NCBI GenBank assembly: GCA_963738185.1 | Contig: CAVTVA010000001.1 | Coordinates: forward strand, 682,001 to 746,000 | Length of the DNA: 64,000 nucleotides | Reading direction: 5' to 3' | From: AP-15 sp963738185 | GTDB taxonomy: Bacteria; Pseudomonadota; Alphaproteobacteria; ATCC43930; CGMCC-115725 | In this document: piece after piece, positions 16,601 through 23,367 of the stretch | Numbering within the stretch: the stretch's first letter is position 1 | Layout of the letters: the number at the start of each line of letters is the position of its first letter | Notes under the pieces: model-generated | Databases searched by the model: none | What the model saw: only the letters and a program-made list of their open reading frames with translations | Told to the model about the DNA's origin: nothing | Translations under genes and position numbers: made by a program

Positions 16601-18145
16601 GGCGAGGCGATGGAGCGCAGCCTGGAGGTGGTCAAGCCGTTCGGGCGGTTTCTCGAGCTCGGTAAGCGCGACTTCTACCTCAACCGCCGCCTGCACTTGC
16701 GGCCGTTGCGCCAGAACGTTTCATATTTCGCGATCGACATCGATCAGTTGCCGCTGCGCCGCCCGGCTCTCGCCAGATCGCTGTTGGCCGAAGTCTCGCG
16801 CCTGATCGCCGACGGCGCGATTCGGCCGCTGGCCTATCGCGTGTTTCGTTTCTCAGAGATCGATGATGCCTTTCGGCTGATGCAGTCCTCGGGCCACATC
16901 GGCAAGCTCGTGTTGATCCCCGACCCCGACCTCGGCGTGCCGCTGCGCGAGCCGCGGGCGTTTGCCGCCCGCCCCGACGGCACTTACCTGATCACCGGCG
17001 GTCTCGATGGCTTCGGCTTTGAAACGGCGCGCTGGCTCGTCGCGCACGGGGCCGGCTCGATCGCCCTGTTGGGTCGCCGCGGGCTGGAGACTCCGGGCTG
17101 CCGGGCCGGCGTCGCGGAGCTAGAGGCGGCGGGCGCCGAGGTGCGGGTCTACCGCTGCGATGTCGCCGACCCGGCGAGCCTTGGCGTGGTTCTCGACCAG
17201 GTCCGGGCGACGCAGCCGCCGCTGCGCGGCATCGTGCATGCCGCCTCGATCGTCGCTGACCGGCTGACCGCCGACATCGAGCTCGCCGGCATCGATGCGA
17301 TCCTGCGACCCAAGCTCGGCGGCGCGGTGGCACTCGATGCGCTGACCCGCGACGACCCGATCGAGCTGTTTTTGATGTTCTCGTCGGCCACCACGATGCT
17401 CGGCGCGCCGGGCCAGGGCGCCTATGTCGCCGCCAATATGACGCTCGAGGCCGTGTCGCGGCGGCGGCACGCCGAAGGCAGGCCGGCGCTGGCGATCGCG
17501 TGGGGGCCGATCGAGGATGCCGGGTATCTGGCCCAGAGGCCGGAGACGCGTGACGCGCTGGCGCGCCGGCTGGGTGCAAAGCCGCTTCCCGCGATGGTGG
17601 CTCTCGCGGGTCTCCCGGCGATGCTCGCGAGCGGGCTGCCGGTAGTTGGCTTTGCCGAGACCAATTGGACCGAGGCGCAGCGCTTTCTACCGGTGCTGGC
17701 GACCTCGCTCTTTGCCGAAATTCGTGCCAAGGCGCGGCCGTCGGGCGCGGACGAGGCGTTGACCGACCGGCTCGCCGCACTCGATCCGGAGGCGGCGCTG
17801 GCGCTGCTGCGCACGGCGGTGGCCGAGGAGGCGGCGCGAATTCTGCGGCTGCCTGCGGGCGGCGTCGATCCGACGCGCCCACTCTCGCAGATGGGTATGG
17901 ATTCGCTGATGGCGGTCGAGTTGCGCCTCGCTCTCGAAAGCCGGTTGCGCATTGATCTGCCGCTGGTGTCGCTCGCCGAGGGAACCAGCGTGGCCTCGAT
18001 CGCAACACGGCTGGCAGATGCGCTGCGAGCTGGGGCAAAACATGCCGAGGTGGTGGCCTTGGCGGCGCGCCACGAGGCCGTCGAGGAGGCCGCGACTATC
18101 GCCGAGGAGCCGATGACGGAGCCGAAATCGGCGGCGGCGGAGTAG
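10697..18145 (+). CDS. Highly reducing iterative type I polyketide synthase (KS-AT-DH-psiMT-ER-KR-ACP)
   Basis: A single-module PKS of 2482 residues from the ATG at 10697 (MSDGAIAIVGASCRFPG). KS: DTACSSSL with the Cys near residue 173, then HGTGTPAGDPVEA and NIGHLEPASG. AT: GHSVGEIAAAW (Ser near 619) with AFHS, the malonyl-CoA type. DH: HAIEGIPVFP (His near 920) and LLDGALQ (Asp near 1085). Methyltransferase-like region: VLEIGAVGGTTRRML near 1377, a shortened SAM motif that suggests inactivity. ER: GLNFRDMM and HSAAGGVGLAA. KR: YLITGGLDGFG and GQGAYVAAN. ACP: GMDSLMAVEL with the phosphopantetheine Ser near 2402. No thioesterase, reductase or condensation domain follows, so release must be in trans. 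All reductive domains look intact, implying a largely saturated chain. The alpha-oxoamine synthase starts 4 bp downstream. Confidence 0.95.
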   Translation: MSDGAIAIVGASCRFPGADGLEMFWRLLASGGDAVSEIGPDRWSTRFFYHPERSEPGKSYTWSAGLIDGIDQFEPAFFGISPREAVQMDPQQRVLLELVWHALEDAGIPARRLAGSATGVYVGASATDYSDLRLGDPAGADSYFMTGNTLSILANRVSYIFDLRGPSLTIDTACSSSLVALHHACEALRSGQISGAIVGGVNLLLTPYPFLGFCRASMLSRRGRCFAFDERADGYVRAEGGGVIVLKPLAAALAAGDPIRAVILATGTNADGRTIGLSLPSEAAQAALLRSVYARAGIAPDRLAFLEMHGTGTPAGDPVEAAAAGRALAQRRAEPLPIGSVKSNIGHLEPASGMAGVLKAALALERGLVPPSLHCETPNPNIAFEALNLRLVRNAEGLANAREDRCAGINSFGFGGTNAHVVLGPAPPRSTAAELPESQEQIPPLLVSAATEASLRQLAEDWRRLLGETSAERAPALLRAAARGRDHHRHRLVALGQDRATTASRLDGFLAGQSPPELVTGTAVAEGKLAFVFSGNGAQFPGMGRRAMRANAVFRAAVRQVDEMLRRDLGWSVAELIEEGVEAAALARTDVAQPLLFAIQVGIVEALREAGVAAGAHFGHSVGEIAAAWSAGALSLADAGRVVVARSRGQQRTQGAGRMAALSLAADAARDFLRELASPAEIAALNAANSVTLSGSTGEIERLGVEARRRNLWFRELDLDFAFHSEKMDPIRDELLADLAGVAAASAPTRLVSTVTGTVIDGQALDAEHWWRNIRHPVRFADAAAVLIGEGYRIFLEIGPSAILQSYLADGLRAADAEGRTLSTLSRSDGDGDPFPLITARCCVAGHDLVQARDFDGPRDPRGLPLYPWQRERFWFDQTVEAANPENPPFDHPLLGFRQNGSVPHWLNHLDERVLPWIGDHAIEGIPVFPAAAILETAMATARWRWPDAPAWEALDVEMRRPLPFDRGRMRELRTTLLSEDGDWELASRARLSSEPVTVHAVGRVSAASDLRPMLYWAEADTVGVQYLDGDTLYRAAKRAGLDYGSRFRTVTSVEIAAEDCAIVNLNSAAIDNSADDYLLHPALLDGALQGLLAVLIASRQEIPGVSYLPWRFGRVRFAVPSGRVPRTARLRLTRVGVRSVSADIALFDEAGAAIAELADCWFRRVEMARRDTVDERVFRIDLVPAPLALSGPPPVLERAGAILARLAATGDPECEQQDQGPLLDALIGAAALDALRGIVEPGQAFRIEHLIDSGRVASGSSGLAGSLLWMLERLGVAAEEAGEWRLDPESDLPDAAEIWRLLLAEAPELVAELALVAAALEALPETLAVGPKLAPSLSPMVEQLLAASPASTAGVDLLGNALHEFAAGWPRGRPLRVLEIGAVGGTTRRMLESLARSDAALAYVATSADPEQVERLSLTVQSYAGARACAWLPGDGTEALGQAAFDIVLAVNACTLLQLDAASLRSIEELLVAGGLLVAVEPELNTFWDVAFGRAAGWWGGDPSFGRASPLRDGEGWRAELDAAGFASTGAARCCSTPWPSAVLWGSAPPRPVGDEAVAPRRRAVALVAGAAPLRQALRDRLTAAGHRELPTPFGGFPLAADQVAWRDGETPEIVVFLGAEPDGGASAAQQLTALARLAHEAAERRVELWVVTRGAQQALSTGADSGAALAGAALWGFARVLMNELPRLSLRLMDLAPAATVVEAAWQIAAELSTDAGETEIVWTEHGRHVLRLRPGLPSRRAARSDLLTLASSRAGGLDALGWELREPRALGPGEVEIDVHAAGLNFRDMMWAMGLLPEEALIDGFAGPSFGLECAGIVRALGPGVNDLAVGDRVTAFAPAALSTRVVTIADAVAPIPPDIGFAAAATLPVTFVTAIYALGHLAQLAPGEHVLIHSAAGGVGLAAIQYAKHRGAIVIATAGSEVKRAFLRLAGADYVLDSRDLAFADAVRELTLGHGVDVVLNSLSGEAMERSLEVVKPFGRFLELGKRDFYLNRRLHLRPLRQNVSYFAIDIDQLPLRRPALARSLLAEVSRLIADGAIRPLAYRVFRFSEIDDAFRLMQSSGHIGKLVLIPDPDLGVPLREPRAFAARPDGTYLITGGLDGFGFETARWLVAHGAGSIALLGRRGLETPGCRAGVAELEAAGAEVRVYRCDVADPASLGVVLDQVRATQPPLRGIVHAASIVADRLTADIELAGIDAILRPKLGGAVALDALTRDDPIELFLMFSSATTMLGAPGQGAYVAANMTLEAVSRRRHAEGRPALAIAWGPIEDAGYLAQRPETRDALARRLGAKPLPAMVALAGLPAMLASGLPVVGFAETNWTEAQRFLPVLATSLFAEIRAKARPSGADEALTDRLAALDPEAALALLRTAVAEEAARILRLPAGGVDPTRPLSQMGMDSLMAVELRLALESRLRIDLPLVSLAEGTSVASIATRLADALRAGAKHAEVVALAARHEAVEEAATIAEEPMTEPKSAAAE

Positions 18146-18149
18146 TGCT

Positions 18150-19550
18150 GTGGCGGCCGGTCGCAATTTGTTCGGATTGTCGGCGCAGGCCAAGGCGCGC
18201 CTGCTCGAACGGGTATCTTCGGCGGCGCCGCTGCGAGCGCCGGCCCGGTTGTCGCCTGGGAAAGCCGAGCTGCGCGGTACGCCGGCCCCGCGGCTCTCGG
18301 TGTCGCAGCTCGAAGGTTTTAACGAGATCCGCATGATCCGCGAGGCGGCACAGTTCCTCGGGATCGCCGATCCGTTCTTTCGCGTCCACGAGGGCATCGC
18401 CGGTGCCGAAACCGTGATCGGCAACGCGAGCTACGTCAATTTCGCCTCCTACAACTATATCGGCCTGAATGGGCACCCGCGGATCGCGGCGGCGGCCAAG
18501 GCGGCGATCGACCGTTACGGCACCTCGGTCTCGGCGAGCCGGCCGGTGTCGGGCGAGCGCCCGGTGCACCGCGAGCTCGAGCGCGCGCTGGCTCGCCTGC
18601 ACCGCGCCGAGGACAGTATCGTGCTGGTCGGCGGCCATTCCACCAACGTCACGGTCATCGGGCACCTGCTCGGCCGCAACGACGTCGTCGTCCACGACGC
18701 GCTGATCCACAACAGCATCGTTCAGGGCGCGATGCTCTCCGGGGCGCGACGGGTGCCGTTCGCGCATCTCGACCACCAGGCCGCGGACCGCGCGCTCGGC
18801 GAGGCGCGGCCGCGCAACGGGCATATGCTGCTGGTCATCGAGGGCCATTACAGCATGGACGGCGACGTCCCCGACCTGCCCGCCTTCATCGCCGCGGCCC
18901 GACGCCATCGCGCGTGGCTGATGGTCGACGAGGCGCATGCGCTCGGGGTTCTGGGGCCGCGCGGCTTTGGCACTGCCGACCGCTTCGGCGTCGATCCGGG
19001 CGAGGTCGACATCTGGATGGGCACGCTCAGCAAGAGCCTGGTGTCGTGCGGCGGCTATATTGCCGGACCGGCCGAGCTGATCGACTATCTGAAGCTCGCC
19101 GCACCCGGCTTTGTGTTCTCGGTCGGAATGGCGCCGCCGGCGGCCGCCGCGGCGCTGGCGGCGCTCGAGTTGCTGGAGAGCGAGCCCGAGCGGGTCCGCC
19201 GGCTCAACGACCGCGCGGCGCTGTTTTTGCAGCTGGCGCGCGAGGGAGGCCTCGATGTCGGGGGATCGATCGGCGCGTCGATCGTGCCGATCATCACCGG
19301 CGGCTCGATCCGCGCCGGCCGGCTGGCGCAGGCGATGTTCGAGCGCGGCGTCAACGTGCAGCCGATTCTTTATCCGGCGGTCCCGGAACGGGCGGCAAGG
19401 CTGCGGTTCTTTTTGACCGCCGAGCACACCGAGGCCCAGATCCGCGAGACAGTGCGCATCCTGCTCGAGGAAAGCCGCCGGCTCGCCGCCGAGCCGAGCG
19501 AACTCGCCGCGGTGGCGCGCCACCTCGCCGGGCTAGCGCTGTCGCGCTAG
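18150..19550 (+). CDS. Alpha-oxoamine synthase (PLP-dependent), probable PKS chain-release enzyme
   Basis: A 466-residue fold-type I PLP enzyme of the KAPA synthase/serine palmitoyltransferase/ALA synthase family. Motifs: SYNYIGLNGHP, GTSVSASRPVSGERPVHRELE, DALIHNSIVQGAMLSGA, DEAHALGVLGPRGFG and the Schiff-base lysine in GTLSKSLVSCGGYIAG (Lys295). The family condenses an acyl thioester with an amino acid and loses CO2. An N-terminal extension of roughly 65 residues precedes the core, more like serine palmitoyltransferases and PKS-linked AOS enzymes than BioF. The GTG start at 18150 lies 4 bp after the PKS stop, so the genes are translationally linked. I infer that it releases the ACP-bound chain by condensing it with Ala, Gly or Ser. 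BioF is unlikely, as no biotin genes are near. Confidence 0.92.
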   Translation: MAAGRNLFGLSAQAKARLLERVSSAAPLRAPARLSPGKAELRGTPAPRLSVSQLEGFNEIRMIREAAQFLGIADPFFRVHEGIAGAETVIGNASYVNFASYNYIGLNGHPRIAAAAKAAIDRYGTSVSASRPVSGERPVHRELERALARLHRAEDSIVLVGGHSTNVTVIGHLLGRNDVVVHDALIHNSIVQGAMLSGARRVPFAHLDHQAADRALGEARPRNGHMLLVIEGHYSMDGDVPDLPAFIAAARRHRAWLMVDEAHALGVLGPRGFGTADRFGVDPGEVDIWMGTLSKSLVSCGGYIAGPAELIDYLKLAAPGFVFSVGMAPPAAAAALAALELLESEPERVRRLNDRAALFLQLAREGGLDVGGSIGASIVPIITGGSIRAGRLAQAMFERGVNVQPILYPAVPERAARLRFFLTAEHTEAQIRETVRILLEESRRLAAEPSELAAVARHLAGLALSR

Positions 19551-19686
19551 CGCCTGCGGCGCTCCGGTCGCGCAACCGGCAACTTGCTCGGGGCGGGCAT
19601 GAAGACGGCCGGGCTGGTGAGCAGAGCGCAGCCGCTACAACTCCTCCGCCGGCTCGGGTCCCAGCGGATAAACCAGGTGTTCGCAG

Positions 19687-20157
19687 CTAGACGACCTGCA
19701 ATTGCGTCGCGATCAGGCGCGAGGCGTAAACGCCCATCCAGCCAACCGGATCGAGCCAGCCCTTCTCGTTGCGCGGTGGGCGTATCGCCCGGATCTGCGC
19801 GTTGGTGATCTCCGAGATATCGGTGATCGGGTGCGGCGGATCAAACTCGGTCGACCAGAAGAACCTGGCTCTTCCGCCAACCTCGTGCTTGGCGACGAGA
19901 CAATTGGGTGCGCCTCCCGCCCGGTTGTAAAGGCCCACCGCCGAGTAGTTTTCTTGGTGGCTGACGACCATGACGCCTTCGGTCCCCGGAAACGCGTATT
20001 TCATCGCCGAAAACCAGCGGCACAGCCCCGCCAACTCGGCTTCGGTGAATTCGTATCGGCTGAGCACCGGCGATGATGCGGCGTCCACTCGTGCCGGGGT
20101 CGCTTGCCCCGCCAGCGGAAAACGCACGACATTTGTCTGCTCGACCGCTTGTTCCAC
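19687..20157 (-). CDS. Protein of unknown function
   Basis: A 156-residue protein starting at a GTG preceded by GGGGGCGAA; the frame is open to 20208 but that longer start lacks a ribosome site. Notable segments: TNVVRFPLAG near the N terminus, EAELAGLCRWFSAMKYAFPG, a Cys in GGAPNCLVAKHE, and FFWSTEFDPPHPITDISEI. No signal peptide, membrane segment or known domain is recognised. It converges on the alpha-oxoamine synthase gene from the opposite strand. Confidence 0.6.
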   Translation of the reverse strand: MEQAVEQTNVVRFPLAGQATPARVDAASSPVLSRYEFTEAELAGLCRWFSAMKYAFPGTEGVMVVSHQENYSAVGLYNRAGGAPNCLVAKHEVGGRARFFWSTEFDPPHPITDISEITNAQIRAIRPPRNEKGWLDPVGWMGVYASRLIATQLQVV

Positions 20158-20842
20158 TTCGCCCCCACTTTTCCGGCCGCTTTGCGCGGCTAGTCCCCGC
20201 CTCGCCACCCCAAGCGCACACGACCGCTCCGCACCGCCGTTTCCGCACCATAAGGCAGCAAACCGAAATGGCGCGATCTCACCGACTACTTATCGATCAG
20301 CGATCGATACAGGGCGCAGGCCAAATTCCACTAGGGGCAATACTATCGGGTGCTGATTCCGAGTCAATCAAGCCGAAAGCGGCTTGTGGCTTTTCGATCC
20401 GACCGTTGCGGCAAAGCCACAGTTGCAAAAACGTGACATAATGTTAAACTTACGGTTCTGCGCCGCGTCAGCAACAGACAACGCGACCACGGGCAGCCGC
20501 GAACGAGGGTTGACCGGCGGCTGGTGTTCTGCTAGCCAAGGCGCGTGACAACCGAGCGCGACGAGCTTCGACTTACCAGCTTGGCGTCCTGACGGGCGCC
20601 CATCGGGGTTGTGTTGTTCCCGCCTTGGGAACGTCTCTCGGCTCGGCTTGGCGATGTCTGCAATTAAGTTGATCGGCGTATTGCCCGCATGCGGCGCCCA
20701 TTCGATGGGTCAGCCGCAGCGTTTTTGGCTGCGACTTAGCGGCGGCCGGCGGCGCTGACCGATCCCCGCCGGCCGTAAGACGCTAATTCCAATCGATCGC
20801 GAGGTCGCCAAGGCGGTGGCCATGCCGCAGCAGGAGATTACG
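20158..20842. other. 685-bp gene-free region upstream of leuA
   Basis: No convincing gene is seen. Base composition is more AT-rich around 20260-20460 (for example CATAATGTTAAACTTACGG), suggesting promoters for the divergent unknown gene and for leuA. I looked for a T-box or leucine-rich leader peptide before leuA and found nothing convincing. The leuA ribosome site AGGAG is at 20832-20836. Confidence 0.5.
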
Positions 20843-22526
20843 ATGCCCGAGATGCCGATCCATAAGTACCGCCCGTTCGCCCCTATCCATCTGCCCGACC
20901 GGCGCTGGCCGGCGAGGGTCGTCGATCGCGCGCCGCTCTGGTGCAGCGTCGATCTGCGCGACGGCAACCAGGCCTTGGTCGAGCCAATGGGGCCCGAGCG
21001 CAAGCGCCGCATGTTCGACCTGTTGGTCAGGCTCGGCTTTAAGGAGATCGAGGTCGGTTTTCCGGCCGCCTCCGAAACCGACTTTGCCTTTGTCCGCGAA
21101 CTGATCGAGCAGGGCTTGGTGCCCGAGGACGTCACGATCCAGGTGCTGACCCAGGCGCGCCCCGAACAGATCGAGCGCAGCTTTGAGGCGATCCGCGGCG
21201 CCCGGCGGGCGATCATGCATCTCTACAACTCGACCTCCGACATTGCAGCGCCGGGTGGTCTTTGGGCTCGACAAGGGCGGCATCGTCGATATCGCCGTCA
21301 ACGGCGCGCGGCTGATCCGTGATCTCGCCGCGGCGATGCCGCAAACCCAGGTGCTCTATCAGTATTCGCCGGAGAGCTTCACCGGGACCGAGCTCGATTT
21401 CGCCGTCGAGATCTGCGAGGCGGTGATGGATGTCTGGCAGCCGACCCCGGCCAGAAAGACAATCCTAAACCTACCGGCGACCGTCGAGATGGCCACACCC
21501 AATGTCTACGCCGACCAGATCGAATGGTTTGGCCGCAACATCCGCGACCGCGACAGCATCGTCTTAAGCCTGCATCCGCACAACGATCGCGGCACCGCGG
21601 TGGCTGCGGCAGAGCTCGGGGTCATGGCCGGCGCCGACCGCATCGAGGGCACCTTGTTCGGCAATGGCGAGCGCACCGGCAATGTCGATGTGATGACCCT
21701 GGCGTTGAACCTGTTCAGCCAGGGGATCGACCCCGGCCTCCAAATCCACGACATCGACGGGATCGTGCGCACCGTCGAGCACTGCAACCAGCTGCCGGTC
21801 CATCCGCGCCACCCCTATGCCGGCGAGCTTGTATACACGGCGTTTTCCGGGTCGCACCAGGATGCGATCAAGAAAGGGTTCGAGGCGCTGGCCAAACGCA
21901 ACGACGATCTGTGGGAGGTGCCGTATCTGCCGATCGACCCAAAGGACCTCGGGCGCAGCTATGAGGCGGTGATCCGAGTCAACAGCCAATCGGGCAAGGG
22001 CGGGGTCGCCTATGTGCTCCAGGCCGATCACGGGCTCGACCTGCCGCGCGGGCTGCAGATCGAGTTCAGCCGGATCGTCCAGGAGGTCGCCGACCGCACC
22101 GGCAAGGAATTGACCAGCGCCGATATCTGGTCGCTGTTCCGCGAGACCTATCTGCGCGCGGACGGGATCATCCTCGCCGATTACAGCATCTTTCCCGAGC
22201 CGCGGGCGCCGGAGCAGCGCCGGCTCGCCGCGAAGGTCGTGATCGACGGGGTCGAGCGGCAAATCGAGGGGATCGGCAACGGCCCGATCGATGCTTTTGT
22301 CGATGCGCTGCAAGGCCAATGCGGGATCGAGCTGACCGTCGCCGATTATCGCGAGCACGCGATCGGCGCCGGCGCCGACGCCCAGGCCACCGCCTATGTC
22401 CAGATCCGCGACGCCGGCGAAGCGACCCTCTACGGCGTCGGCATCGACGCCAACATCATCACCGCCTCGCTCAAAGCGGTGGCGAGCGCCGCCACCCGCG
22501 CTGTCGAACGCGCCCGCCGGGGATAG
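20843..22526 (+). pseudogene. leuA: 2-isopropylmalate synthase LeuA (type 2), interrupted by a frameshift
   Basis: LeuA condenses 2-ketoisovalerate with acetyl-CoA, the first step of leucine synthesis. The first part (ATG 20843, AGGAG six bases upstream) reads PLWCSVDLRDGNQALVEPM and GFKEIEVGFPAASETDF, and runs to MHLYNSTS. The protein then continues one frame over with TLQRRVVFGLDK, HPHNDRGTA (metal-binding), GTLFGNGERTGN and a C-terminal leucine-regulatory domain ending near 22526. Removing the G at 21239 restores the usual NSTSTLQRRVVF exactly, giving about 560 residues, normal for the family. Everything else looks intact, so this is either a very recent mutation or a sequencing error. If real, leucine synthesis needs a second leuA. 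Confidence 0.9.
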
Positions 22527-22571
22527 CCGGCTGCGCAAGTGCTGTAGGGGCTGAAATCAGGTAATAATCCC

Positions 22572-22662
22572 CAGCCTCACCCACCCAGCCCTGACGGGCC
22601 GGGTCCCACCCTCTCCCGCGATGCGGGAGAGGGTGCCGAGCGCAGCGAGGCGGGTGAGGGCT
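22572..22662. repeat. C-rich palindromic repeat
   Basis: ACCCTCTCCCGC at 22608-22619 pairs perfectly with 22623-22634 around GAT, flanked by an outer CAGCCTCACCC...GGGTGAGGGCT pairing. It belongs to the same family as the copies at 127, 7326 and 60370. It lies between convergent leuA and the ankyrin gene, where it could help terminate both. Confidence 0.75.
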
Positions 22663-22674
22663 TCGGACACGCGT

Positions 22675-23262
22675 TCAGGAGCCCTTGCCGCCCTGCGCGC
22701 GGGCAATCGCCTGCACTACCGCGGGGCGGTGGCCGTCCTGCGCCCAGCCCAGCGCGTCGCGCCCGGTGTAATCGGTCTTGGTGACGCTGGCGCCTTTGGC
22801 CAGCAGCGCCCGCACCAGCTCCAGATTGCCGCGGCTCGCCGCGATCATCAGCGGGGTCATCCCGTCCTTGTTTTGCGGATCGACTTCGGCGCCGACATCG
22901 AGCAGCAGCTTTGCCGCCTCGGTCTGACCCTGCTCGGCGGCCAGATGCAGCGGCGTGTCGCCAAGCTTGTCCTCGACGTTGAGCTTCGCCTTGGCCTTGA
23001 TCAGGATCGCCAGAATCTGGAGATTGCCGTTCATCGCGGCGTAATGGAGCCCGGTGCGCGAGTTCTCGTCGATCATGTCGGGGTTGCCCTCGCCGCTGCC
23101 GACGAGCTGCCTGACCAGCTCCGCGTCGTTCTGTGCCGCGGCGCGGGCGACATTTTGGTAATAGTCGCCAAAGAGGTTGATCGCGGCCTGCGCGGCCGAC
23201 GCCCCGCCGCTCACGGCGGTAAGCGCCGCCAGCCCCAGCAAAGCCGTTCTGCGCGTGCTCAT
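22675..23262 (-). CDS. Exported ankyrin-repeat protein
   Basis: A protein of 195 residues. The N terminus MSTRRTALLGLAALTAVSG followed by ASAAQA looks like a cleavable signal peptide, so export to the periplasm is expected. The remainder is a run of about four to five ankyrin repeats: RTGLHYAAMNGNLQILAILI, GDTPLHLAAEQGQTEAAKLL, DGMTPLMIAASRGNLELVRA and GRDALGWAQDGHRPAVVQAI. Such proteins mediate protein contacts; partner unknown. The ATG at 23262 fits the signal peptide better than the further upstream start. It lies 105 bp downstream of the gamma-glutamyltransferase on the same strand. Confidence 0.88.
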   Translation of the reverse strand: MSTRRTALLGLAALTAVSGGASAAQAAINLFGDYYQNVARAAAQNDAELVRQLVGSGEGNPDMIDENSRTGLHYAAMNGNLQILAILIKAKAKLNVEDKLGDTPLHLAAEQGQTEAAKLLLDVGAEVDPQNKDGMTPLMIAASRGNLELVRALLAKGASVTKTDYTGRDALGWAQDGHRPAVVQAIARAQGGKGS

Positions 23263-23367
23263 GCGACCCTCGCAATGCCGCCCGACCGGCCGACGAGCCA
23301 CACTGGCCGCTCCCTCGGAGCTGGTGCCTTGATGCGCAAGGAAACGCCAATGCTGCGCGGCGTTGCG

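Noticed and set aside
18150..19550. BioF (8-amino-7-oxononanoate synthase) for biotin synthesis
   Set aside because: There are no other biotin genes nearby, the protein has an N-terminal extension, and it is coupled to a PKS lacking a release domain.
20158..20842. Leucine attenuator or T-box before leuA
   Set aside because: No leucine-rich leader peptide followed by a terminator hairpin and no T-box core were found.
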